Shown in pieces: positions 13,528-19,591 of a DNA stretch of 22,390 nt. Numbering within the stretch: the first letter of the stretch is position 1; every line of letters begins with the position of its first letter. The notes beneath the pieces were generated by a model. The model saw nothing but the letters and a program-made list of their open reading frames with translations, searched no databases and had not been told where the DNA came from. The stretch covers positions 1-22,390 of the forward strand of contig CAYFXA010000007.1 of assembly GCA_964347135.1 (NCBI GenBank). Reading direction: 5' to 3'. The translations under genes were made by a program, and so were the position numbers. This stretch comes from CAYFXA01 sp964347135. Its GTDB lineage: Bacteria > Patescibacteriota > Microgenomatia > PFEM01 > JAHIFH01.

Positions 13528-13818
13528 TTATCCTTTCTTTTGAAGCATTTCTTTTAGAGTTCGGGGACGTTCTTCTTTTTCCTCTTCAATTTTTTCTTTC
13601 TTTTTCCAAGCGCGAGCCTTAGCTGCTTTTTGCTTGGCTTGGAATTTTTCTACTCTTCCTTGGGTGTCAACATACCTCATTTCGCCTGTAAAAAAAGGAT
13701 GGCAAGCAGAACAAATTTCAACCTGAATTTCTGGTTTGGTTGAGCCAACAGAAAAGCTGTGACCGCAAGCGCATGTCACTTTGGCATCTGGATACCATTG
13801 GGGATGAGTTGATTTCAT
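13528..13818 (-). CDS. rpmE: 50S ribosomal protein bL31
   Basis: The 96-residue protein starts MKSTHPQWYPDAKVTCACGH and has the zinc-binding C+ arrangement, with Cys16, Cys18, Cys36 and Cys39 (CAC and CSAC). The PFFTGEMRYVDTQGRVEKFQ segment is the bL31 signature. A charged C-terminal tail of about 30 residues (KKKEKIEEEKEERPRTLKEM) extends beyond the usual length of about 70. It lies between hisS and prfA, with a leaderless-type promoter of its own 6 bases upstream. prfA starts 9 bases after its stop. Confidence 0.96.
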   Translation of the reverse strand: MKSTHPQWYPDAKVTCACGHSFSVGSTKPEIQVEICSACHPFFTGEMRYVDTQGRVEKFQAKQKAAKARAWKKKEKIEEEKEERPRTLKEMLQKKG

Positions 13819-13824
13819 AAGGTA

Positions 13825-13833
13825 ATTTTATCA
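13825..13833 (-). promoter_or_regulatory. Extended -10 promoter of rpmE-prfA, leaderless
   Basis: On the minus strand TG, one base, then TAAAAT (13825-13830) stands only 6 bases before the rpmE ATG, so the mRNA would start at the A of the start codon or very close. It lies in the short gap after hisS, giving rpmE-prfA expression independent of hisS. Confidence 0.7.
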
Positions 13834-13836
13834 AAT

Positions 13837-15087
13837 TTAGGTTAATTTTTCCAGAAGCTGTTTGAGGCTTAGTTGTTTTTGGGATTTGGCTTTCATATCG
13901 CGAAGGGTAATGACTTTTTTCTTAATTTCCTCAGGTCCAAGAATAATCACAAAAGGAATATTTTTTCGGTCAGCATATTTGAGTTGTTTGTCCAATTTGG
14001 CATTGGGGTCAAGATAAAGTTCAACATTAATTCCTGACTTTCTGAGTTTTTTGATTGTCTCAATTGAATTTTCAAAATATTCAGAAGAAAAAATGGTAAC
14101 AAAAACTTTAATAGGAGTAGGGGATAAGTCTGGCATAAGGTTTTTTTCTTTGATAACATCACAAATTCGGTCTAAACCAATCGTTGTTCCGGTTGCCGGA
14201 ATGTCTGGTCCGCCCAAATCGGCCACCAATTTGTCATAACGGCCACCACCAGTAATCGAGCCAATTTTTGGTTCCTCAACATAGGTTTCAAATATAGGGC
14301 CGGTGTAATAATCTAGGCCTCTGACTAAAGTTGGGTCAAATTGGTAATATTTTTCATTGATTTCAAAACTCTTTAGATAATTAAAAAGTTGTTTTAAATT
14401 ATCATCTGGTTGGGCTGTTTTGATTAAAGAGAATAATTTGTTTATTTTTTCCTGAGATAAGCCTTTCTTTTTGAGCTCGTTTTTAACCTCACTGATTTTA
14501 AATTTTTCTAATTTATCCAACGACCTGAAAATGGAAAGTTGTTGTTTTTCTTGAGTAATTCCCAAATCTTTCATCATTTTAAAAAGGACCTGGCGGCTGT
14601 TAATTCTAATGGAAAACTTTTTGAAATTAAGTTTTTTCAAACAATCATAAATAATGGCAATGATTTCCGCGTCCGCTAGGGGAGAAGTGGTGCCGAATGA
14701 ATCAATATCACATTGAAGGACTTCACGGTATCTTCCTTTTTGGGGTTTTTCCGCTCGCCAAATCCGTTGAATTTGGTAGCGTTTAAAAGGCAAATTGATT
14801 TTTTGAGAGTAGAGAGCTAAAACCTTGGAAGCAGGAACGGTGAGGTCGTAGATTAGGCCAAGGTTACGATTACCTTTGTCTTTGAAAGTGTAAACCATTT
14901 TATCAGCTTCTTCACCATATTTTCCCAAAAGCGTTTCGGCGTATTCAAGAGAAGGTGTTTCTAAAGGAGCATAGCCATAGGATTCAAAGACCTTTTCTAA
15001 GGTCTTTATCACTTTCTGGCGAATTGCCATTTCTTCTGGCAAAAAATCCCGAAAGCCTTTTAATGTTTGTGACTTGTTTTTAGTCAT
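13837..15087 (-). CDS. hisS: Histidine--tRNA ligase
   Basis: From the ATG at 15087 the product has 416 residues, starting MTKNKSQTLKGFRDFLPEEM, the standard HisRS opening. Class II motifs: motif 2 is RYQIQRIWRAEKPQKGRYREVLQCDIDSFG (103-132), the histidine-specific LVRGLDYYTGPIFE is at 254-267, GSITGGGRYDKL at 276-287, and motif 3 TTIGLDR at 301-307. The C-terminal anticodon-binding domain follows (IKVFVTIFSSEYFENSIETI onward). The frame is open to 15129, but the extra 14 residues lack homology and would include the promoter, so the shorter start is preferred. The gene follows a DapF-like gene and tRNA-His on the same strand. Confidence 0.96.
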   Translation of the reverse strand: MTKNKSQTLKGFRDFLPEEMAIRQKVIKTLEKVFESYGYAPLETPSLEYAETLLGKYGEEADKMVYTFKDKGNRNLGLIYDLTVPASKVLALYSQKINLPFKRYQIQRIWRAEKPQKGRYREVLQCDIDSFGTTSPLADAEIIAIIYDCLKKLNFKKFSIRINSRQVLFKMMKDLGITQEKQQLSIFRSLDKLEKFKISEVKNELKKKGLSQEKINKLFSLIKTAQPDDNLKQLFNYLKSFEINEKYYQFDPTLVRGLDYYTGPIFETYVEEPKIGSITGGGRYDKLVADLGGPDIPATGTTIGLDRICDVIKEKNLMPDLSPTPIKVFVTIFSSEYFENSIETIKKLRKSGINVELYLDPNAKLDKQLKYADRKNIPFVIILGPEEIKKKVITLRDMKAKSQKQLSLKQLLEKLT

Positions 15088-15100
15088 TGTTTCTCTTTTG

Positions 15101-15109
15101 ATGATAGCA
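15101..15109 (-). promoter_or_regulatory. Extended -10 promoter of hisS
   Basis: On the minus strand TG, one base, then TATCAT (15101-15106) lies 13 bases before the ATG at 15087. The position supports the short hisS start and gives a leader of only a few bases. Confidence 0.6.
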
Positions 15110-15139
15110 TTTTTAAAATAAGTGAACAATGCTGCTTAA

Positions 15140-15961
15140 TTAAATTTTTAGTTTTCCTTCATATTTAATTTCAACTGGGCCCTCAATCCAAGCTTTAAGG
15201 AAATTCTTTGCATTTCGTTTAACAGATACGAAGATCGAGCTTTTGCTTGGCTGAACGATTTCTAAAGATTTAATACTTTTTCCTGTTTCGAGTGATTTAA
15301 CAAGACCAACAGCAGTTGACCCACTTGCACAGGCAGTCTCATTAAAAAATGTTTCAACATCTCTTACCCAAACAAAAGGATCCATAAAAATTTTTAATCC
15401 CTCCTTTCTTATAAATAAGACGCCTGCTGCTTCTAGTCTTTTAAGACCAAGCTTGTCAAGAATCCTTGATGATAATTTTTGGCGGTTTGCTTTTTCTGGA
15501 ATAAGATCCTCTTCAGCAACAACATGGGTTATGCCGTATAAAGACACAACCCAATATTTGTCTTTTGTCCTTTGGATTGATGAAAAATTCGGTTTAATCG
15601 GCATTTCGGTTTTAACATTTCCTTTCTGGTTAATCTCTACATCAAGCAATTTCTTGCTCCCCGAAACTTCTAATTTCACCTTTCCTGGTTTACCTTTAAG
15701 AAGTAACCACCCAAGGCACCTTGTAGCGTTCCCACAAAACTCGCCACCCATCATTTGGAGCCGAGCAATCGCTTTTTTGTTTTTAGGCTTTTCGATAAAA
15801 CCTACCTGCTCAACTTTGGACTTTACTCTCATTATTTTTCTGGCAATCACAGGTTGTAGCCGACGCGGAATTGCGTCTTTAACTAGCGCTGTGGTATTAC
15901 CGCCAGGCCACAAAATATAAACCTTTTTAAGTTGATTCATATTTATATTTTCCTTACTCAT
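15140..15961 (-). CDS. DapF-like amino-acid epimerase/racemase family protein
   Basis: From the ATG at 15961 the product has 273 residues. Two cysteine motifs mirror those of diaminopimelate epimerase: GGEFCGNATRCLGW (Cys76, like MCGNGxRC) and FNETACASGSTAVGL (Cys211, like ACGTG). The opening LKKVYILWPGGNTTALV replaces the usual KMHGxGNDF, so the substrate is probably not diaminopimelate itself; other members of the fold racemise amino acids such as histidine or hydroxyproline. The frame is open to 16015, but those residues are read from tRNA-His, while the ATG at 15961 has an AAAGGAGG site 4 bases upstream. It lies between tRNA-His and hisS. No other lysine or cell-wall gene is near. Confidence 0.8.
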   Translation of the reverse strand: MSKENINMNQLKKVYILWPGGNTTALVKDAIPRRLQPVIARKIMRVKSKVEQVGFIEKPKNKKAIARLQMMGGEFCGNATRCLGWLLLKGKPGKVKLEVSGSKKLLDVEINQKGNVKTEMPIKPNFSSIQRTKDKYWVVSLYGITHVVAEEDLIPEKANRQKLSSRILDKLGLKRLEAAGVLFIRKEGLKIFMDPFVWVRDVETFFNETACASGSTAVGLVKSLETGKSIKSLEIVQPSKSSIFVSVKRNAKNFLKAWIEGPVEIKYEGKLKI

Positions 15962-15972
15962 GAGTCCTCCTT

Positions 15973-16048
15973 TGGGGTGACTGACGGGATTTGAACCCGC
16001 GACCTTCCCGTTCACAGCGGGACGCTCTACCGCTGAGCTACAGCCACC
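15973..16048 (-). tRNA. tRNA-His (anticodon GTG), CCA encoded
   Basis: Read on the minus strand, the cloverleaf is complete: acceptor GTGGCTG (16041-16047) pairs with CAGTCAC, the D arm is GCTC/GAGC, the anticodon stem TCCCG/CGGGA encloses the loop CTGTGAA with anticodon GTG, and the T arm is GCGGG TTCAAAT CCCGT. The extra G at -1 (16048) opposite C73 (15976) is the tRNA-His identity element, which confirms the call. CCA is encoded at 15973-15975. The following DapF-like gene starts 11 bases downstream, and its ribosome binding site overlaps the A of CCA. Confidence 0.97.
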
Positions 16049-16072
16049 AAAAAACCAGCCGTTAGCTGGTTT
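16049..16072 (-). terminator. Terminator-like hairpin directly before tRNA-His
   Basis: AAACCAGC (16052-16059) and GCTGGTTT (16065-16072) form an 8-pair stem with a 5-base loop. On the minus strand it is followed by a run of six T (the first three within the stem, 16049-16054), and the next base is G-1 of tRNA-His. It would stop read-through from the upstream exported-protein operon. On the plus strand a T-run also follows after four bases (from 16076), so it may work both ways. Confidence 0.65.
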
Positions 16073-16097
16073 GCGTTTTTTTTCTTTAGTTTAAATA

Positions 16098-16106
16098 ATT
16101 AAATCA
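16098..16106 (-). promoter_or_regulatory. Possible extended -10 promoter for tRNA-His
   Basis: On the minus strand TG, one base, then TTTAAT (16098-16103) is the best -10 candidate before tRNA-His. If used, transcription would begin near 16090 and pass through the terminator-like hairpin before reaching the tRNA. The hexamer is imperfect and the TG overlaps the base of the large palindrome. Confidence 0.3.
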
Positions 16107-16181
16107 TCTTTTCTTTACCACCACAAAACCAACCAACGATTATTCGCGGTCGTTGTGGTGATGATGTAAAGATAAAGATGA
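16104..16181. repeat. 78-base imperfect palindrome
   Basis: The arms TCATCTTT-TCTTTAC (16104-16118) and GTAAAGATAAAGATGA (16166-16181) pair over 15 bases with one bulge. The stem continues with CACCACAA (16119-16126) against TTGTGGTG (16153-16160) after a 5-base bulge, leaving a 26-base apical region. It lies 42 bases after the stop of the DUF5666-like gene on the minus strand, which makes a 3'-end or transcript-stability structure possible. A remnant of a small palindromic repeat element is the other option. Confidence 0.55.
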
Positions 16182-16223
16182 CATACGGACTTATTTTATT
16201 ATTTTGGGAGTTGTTTGTCAAAT

Positions 16224-16958
16224 TTACTCTTCTTCTTCTGTTATTGGTGAAGGGGATGGTTCCTCTTCGGAGACCTCTGGAGCGGTGCTAATAACAAGGT
16301 GAATTAATTTAGCCGTAATCATTTTTTCCTCGTTTTCCTCTGGTTCACCAACAACAACTAAACTGTCACCTTCTTGAATGTCATCAAATTTAGCAGTTTC
16401 AAATTCACCTTCTACGGTTATGGTAATTTCAACATCAGTTCCCAATTCAACGGTATAGATTGCTTGGTCTTTGGGATTTTTGATGGTAAAGATCTTTTCC
16501 TCTTGAGAAATATCGGTAACAACACCAAAAAAGGCTTCACTCGTTGGGACTTGAAATTCTTCTACGATAACAATTCTTTTGGCTTCCAAAACACCTTGGC
16601 TATCTAAATATCCCATGGAAATTATTTTGCTGCCGATTTCTAAATCTTCTAACCCAATTTCTTCTCTTTCAGGATTAATGATGGTAGCGTCAGCCGCAAC
16701 TTTAACTTGGGTGTCGTCGCCTAAGTCGGTGGTAATTGTTAGAGTGGAATTAGCAATTGCTTTTAGAGTTCCTACTAAAGCTTGTTTTCTTTCTTCTTCA
16801 GCATCACTGAGAACCTTTTCTATTCTTTCTTCAACCTTTTGTTTTATTCGCTCATCATCAGGGGAAGGAGAGGGCTCTTCTTCGGTTTGGGCTATTACTC
16901 CCAAAGGTATAGAGACGATGAAAAGAAAAGATATGATTAATAAACTAATTTTTTTCAT
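16224..16958 (-). CDS. Exported DUF5666-like protein
   Basis: The 244-residue product has a clear signal peptide (MKKISLLIISFLFIVSIPLG, cleavage near VIAQ-TEEE) without a lipobox cysteine. The mature part contains repeated small beta units: LVGTLKAIANSTLTITTDLGDDTQVKV (about 61-87), GLEDLEIGSKIISMGYLDSQGVLEAKRIVIV, FFGVVTDISQEEKIFTIKN, and FDDIQEGDSLVVVGEPEENEEKMITAKLIHLV, the pattern of DUF5666-type OB-like repeats. Matching EEPSPSP low-complexity segments flank it near both ends, looking like linkers. It is probably surface-exposed or secreted, with unknown function. Its ATG overlaps the stop of the upstream Ig-like gene by 4 bases, so they form one operon. Confidence 0.8.
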   Translation of the reverse strand: MKKISLLIISFLFIVSIPLGVIAQTEEEPSPSPDDERIKQKVEERIEKVLSDAEEERKQALVGTLKAIANSTLTITTDLGDDTQVKVAADATIINPEREEIGLEDLEIGSKIISMGYLDSQGVLEAKRIVIVEEFQVPTSEAFFGVVTDISQEEKIFTIKNPKDQAIYTVELGTDVEITITVEGEFETAKFDDIQEGDSLVVVGEPEENEEKMITAKLIHLVISTAPEVSEEEPSPSPITEEEE

Positions 16959-17380
16959 ATTTCAGCAGTTGAAAAAACAATGGTTAAAGTTTTCTTTATT
17001 TCGTCACCCTCTTCATTAAAAGCAGAAATTTCAATCAAGTTGTCACCACCAATTAAAGAAATTTCGGTGGAAAAACTTCCATTTTCATCGGCTTCAAAAA
17101 GTTTTTCTCCTTCGGGATAAATAATGGCAATAATTGCATTGGGAGAAGTTTGTCCAGAAACTTCAATCATCTCTTCTTCACTAATGGTATTATTTTCAGG
17201 AGAAGTAATTAGTAGTTCTAGGGTAGGGGCGGGTGTTGGTGTAACTTCTTCTTTTTCTTCAGTCGGAGGAGTTGGCGGAGCAGCATTCTTAAGAGCTTTG
17301 TTAGCGGTCCAGATACCAAAGGTGATTACCAAACCTAAACCAAAGCCGATAATAATAGCAACGAGGACTTCTTTTCTCAT
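16955..17380 (-). CDS. Membrane-anchored protein with one Ig-like domain
   Basis: The 141-residue product has a short cytoplasmic start and a membrane segment (about 5-27, VLVAIIIGFGLGLVITFGIW), a Pro/Thr/Glu-rich spacer (PPTPPTEEKEEVTPTPAPT), and a beta-sandwich of about 85 residues: LELLITSPENNTISEEEMIEVSGQTSPNAIIAIIYPEGE, then ENGSFSTEISLIGGDNLIEISAFNEEGDEIKKTLTIVF. This is the pattern of glucodextranase-B-like/bacterial Ig-like domains that occur on cell-surface proteins and often mediate adhesion or spacing. It is the first gene of a two-gene operon with the DUF5666-like gene and has a good promoter at 17400-17428. Confidence 0.82.
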   Translation of the reverse strand: MRKEVLVAIIIGFGLGLVITFGIWTANKALKNAAPPTPPTEEKEEVTPTPAPTLELLITSPENNTISEEEMIEVSGQTSPNAIIAIIYPEGEKLFEADENGSFSTEISLIGGDNLIEISAFNEEGDEIKKTLTIVFSTAEI

Positions 17381-17399
17381 TTAAAGTGGCAGTGAAAAA

Positions 17400-17428
17400 A
17401 CTATAGACCAAAATCGCCCTCTTGTCAA
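17400..17428 (-). promoter_or_regulatory. Promoter of the exported-protein operon
   Basis: On the minus strand -35 TTGACA (17423-17428) and -10 TATAGT (17400-17405) are separated by 17 bases, close to consensus. The -35 sits in the near-palindrome CTTGTCAAG and overlaps the -35 of the divergent plus-strand promoter. Confidence 0.75.
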
Positions 17429-17450
17429 GGGAGGAGTTTTGTGATAAATT
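17422..17450 (+). promoter_or_regulatory. Promoter of the metallo-beta-lactamase-fold gene
   Basis: On the plus strand -35 TTGTCA (17422-17427), a 17-base spacer, and an extended -10 (TG, one base, TAAATT at 17445-17450) end 8 bases before the ATG at 17459, giving a leaderless mRNA. The -35 overlaps the opposite promoter almost completely. Confidence 0.7.
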
Positions 17451-17458
17451 TGGTTTTG

Positions 17459-18121
17459 ATGGAAGTCACTTATCTAGGTCATTCATGTTTCCGGATTAAG
17501 GGAAAGAAAAATATTATTGTTACTGACCCTTTTGAAGATTATGTTGGCTTTAAAATGCCCCGAGTTTCGGCAGACATAATTACTCTTTCTCATCATCATC
17601 AAGACCATAACAATGTCTCCGCTGTTAAAGGGACCACCAAAAGGAAAGAACCTTTTGTTGTTGACGGTCCAGGTGAATACGAAATTAGTGGCGTTTCCAT
17701 TTTTGGGATTGCTAGCTTTCATGATAAATCAAGCGGTTCTAAAAGAGGAGAGAACACGATTTATTTAATCACTATCGATGGTCTCCGTTTAGCTCATTTA
17801 GGAGATTTGGGTCACAAATTAACCGAAACGGAGTTGGAAGAAGTTAATGGGGTTGATATTTTATTTATCCCGGTTGGGGGAACTTATACGATTGATGACA
17901 ATGAGGCGATTGAGGTAATTGGCCAGATTGAACCGCGAATTATTATTCCCATGCATTACAAAACAGCGGATATGAGACCTGAATTTGGAATTGAGATTAC
18001 GGTTGATGATTTTCTTAAAGCAATTGGTGAAGAAGGAAACAAAGCCAAGGACAGATTAATTATCTCCAAAGATAAACTGCCTGAAGAAAGGGAGATAGTC
18101 GTTTTAAAGAGAAGGCGTTAA
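17459..18121 (+). CDS. Metallo-beta-lactamase-fold hydrolase, UlaG-like
   Basis: From the ATG at 17459 the product has 220 residues and begins MEVTYLGHSCFRI, the standard opening of the UlaG-like group. Metal-binding motifs are SHHHQDHN (HxHxDH at 45-50), FHD (His88), HLGDLGH (Asp116) and MHYK (His166). The frame is open to GTG 17441, which has a GGAGGAG only 4 bases upstream, but that start lies in front of the -10 and would break the promoter, so ATG is preferred. Members of this group hydrolyse various phosphodiester or lactone substrates or act on RNA; the substrate here is unknown. dnaB starts 15 bases after it in the same transcript. Confidence 0.88.
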   Translation: MEVTYLGHSCFRIKGKKNIIVTDPFEDYVGFKMPRVSADIITLSHHHQDHNNVSAVKGTTKRKEPFVVDGPGEYEISGVSIFGIASFHDKSSGSKRGENTIYLITIDGLRLAHLGDLGHKLTETELEEVNGVDILFIPVGGTYTIDDNEAIEVIGQIEPRIIIPMHYKTADMRPEFGIEITVDDFLKAIGEEGNKAKDRLIISKDKLPEEREIVVLKRRR

Positions 18122-18136
18122 TCACCAACAACTATC

Positions 18137-19459
18137 ATGGCAGAGGAAATTCACATTCCGCCCCACAGTGACGAAGCTGAAGCCTGTGTTTTGGGCTCAA
18201 TCTTGATTGATAAAGACGCGATTGCCACCGTCGCGGAATTTTTGCTTCCTGAGCATTTTTACAAGGAAGCTAACAGGTTGATTTACAAAGCGATTCTCCA
18301 ACTTTACGAGGAAAGAGAGCCGATTGATATTGTTACTTTAAAAGAGCGTTTGAAAAAAGATAAGAGCCTCACTCAAATTGGCGGTTCAGCTTATTTAACT
18401 AGTTTAGTTAATGCTGTTCCCACTGCCGCTCATATTGAACAATATGGCCGGATGGTTAAGGATGATTATACGAAAAGGGAGTTGATTTCTGCTGCCTCAA
18501 AAATTTCTGAAGCCGCTTTTGATGAAGGAGGGGATGCAACCGCGGTTTTGGATAAAGCTGAGGAATTGATTTTTGCTTTATCTCAAAGACATCTTCGTCA
18601 AGTTTTTCAACCCATTAAAGACGCTTTGGCAGAATCTTTTGATCGTTTAGATGAACTTCATAAAAGAGCCGGTGGTTTGCGAGGAGTTCCAACTGGTTTT
18701 AAAGATATTGATGATACTTTGGCAGGCTTGCAAGCATCAAATCTGATTATTTTGGCAGCAAGGCCAGGAATTGGTAAAACGGCTTTGGCTTTAAATATCG
18801 CCCAACACGTTAGTGTTGGAGAGAAATTGCCGGTTGGGTTTTTTTCTTTGGAAATGAGTAGTGAGGAGCTAGTTGATCGAGCCTTGGTGGGACAGGCAGA
18901 CATTGATGCCTGGCGAATGAAAACAGGACGTTTGGATGAAGAAGATTTTACCAAACTTTCTGAAGCCATGGGTATTTTGGCAGAAGCGCCTCTTTACATT
19001 GATGATACTCCTGCTTTGTCGGTTTTGGAAATGCGAACCAAAGCAAGGCGGTTAATGGCGGAACACGGTTTGCAGTTGATAATTGTTGATTATCTCCAGT
19101 TGATGAGAAGTTTAAGCCGAAGAGAAAGTCGAGTGACTGAGGTTTCCGAGATTTCTCAAGGGTTAAAGAATTTGGCAAGAGAATTGAAAGTGCCGGTGTT
19201 AGCCGTTTCTCAATTATCAAGAGCCGTTGAGCAAAGAGGTAGCCCTAGGCCTCAATTGGCTGATTTAAGAGAAAGTGGAGCGATTGAACAGGATGCCGAT
19301 GTCGTTATGTTTATTTGGCGAGAAGATGAAGAAGATATTGAAAGTATTGAGCTGGAAGTAGCCAAACATCGAAATGGTCCTTTGCGCCGGATGAAGTTGC
19401 GCTTCCGTGGTGACAGGATTAAATTTTATGGAGCGGAGACCAGACGAGAGGAAGAATAG
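18137..19459 (+). CDS. dnaB: Replicative DNA helicase DnaB
   Basis: The 440-residue protein has the DnaB N-terminal helical domain (IPPHSDEAEACVLGSILIDKDAI at 7-29, YTSLV-like GGSAYLTSLVNAVPTAAHI at 82-100), a linker, and a RecA-like motor: ARPGIGKTALALN (Walker A, 208-220), FFSLEMSSEELVDR, LQLIIVDYLQLM (Walker B), AVSQLSRAVEQR and DLRESGAIEQDADVVMFIWRED, ending with the KHRNGPLRRMKLRF arginine-finger region. No intein is present. It unwinds DNA at the replication fork and interacts with the clamp loader encoded earlier in the window. No ribosome binding site is visible. tRNA-Leu follows after its own promoter. Confidence 0.97.
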   Translation: MAEEIHIPPHSDEAEACVLGSILIDKDAIATVAEFLLPEHFYKEANRLIYKAILQLYEEREPIDIVTLKERLKKDKSLTQIGGSAYLTSLVNAVPTAAHIEQYGRMVKDDYTKRELISAASKISEAAFDEGGDATAVLDKAEELIFALSQRHLRQVFQPIKDALAESFDRLDELHKRAGGLRGVPTGFKDIDDTLAGLQASNLIILAARPGIGKTALALNIAQHVSVGEKLPVGFFSLEMSSEELVDRALVGQADIDAWRMKTGRLDEEDFTKLSEAMGILAEAPLYIDDTPALSVLEMRTKARRLMAEHGLQLIIVDYLQLMRSLSRRESRVTEVSEISQGLKNLARELKVPVLAVSQLSRAVEQRGSPRPQLADLRESGAIEQDADVVMFIWREDEEDIESIELEVAKHRNGPLRRMKLRFRGDRIKFYGAETRREEE

Positions 19460-19480
19460 CTTCAAATTTAGCCCCATTTT

Positions 19481-19489
19481 TGGTAAAAT
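19481..19489 (+). promoter_or_regulatory. Extended -10 promoter of tRNA-Leu-efp
   Basis: TG, one base, then TAAAAT (19484-19489) lies 13 bases before the first base of tRNA-Leu. It is the same motif as at recR and rpsF. Confidence 0.65.
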
Positions 19490-19502
19490 ATGTTTTAGAC
19501 AA

Positions 19503-19588
19503 GCCGAGGTGGCGGAACTGGCAGACGCGCGAGACTCAAAATCTCGTGGTAGGCAACTACCGTGCGGGTTCGACTCCCGCCCTCGGCA
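19503..19588 (+). tRNA. tRNA-Leu (anticodon CAA), CCA not encoded
   Basis: The acceptor GCCGAGG (19503-19509) pairs with CCTCGGC (19581-19587), with discriminator A at 19588. The anticodon stem CGAGA/TCTCG encloses the loop CTCAAAA, giving anticodon CAA (reads UUG). A long variable arm (TGGTAGGCAACTACCG region) marks a class II tRNA, and the T arm is GCGGG TTCGACT CCCGC. The 3' CCA is not in the DNA. Only three bases separate the tRNA from the efp ATG. Confidence 0.97.
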
Positions 19589-19591
19589 CTT

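Noticed and set aside
15453..15920. 155-residue plus-strand frame across the DapF-like gene
   Set aside because: It is antisense to a gene with two family motifs and has no start signals.
15962..16015. N-terminal extension of the DapF-like protein
   Set aside because: It would be read from tRNA-His; the ATG at 15961 has a strong ribosome binding site.
16579..17019. 146-residue plus-strand frame across the exported-protein operon
   Set aside because: It is the shadow of genes with signal peptide, domain patterns and a promoter on the minus strand.
19562..19591. N-terminal extension of EF-P
   Set aside because: It is read from tRNA-Leu; MISVTELRTG matches the family start.
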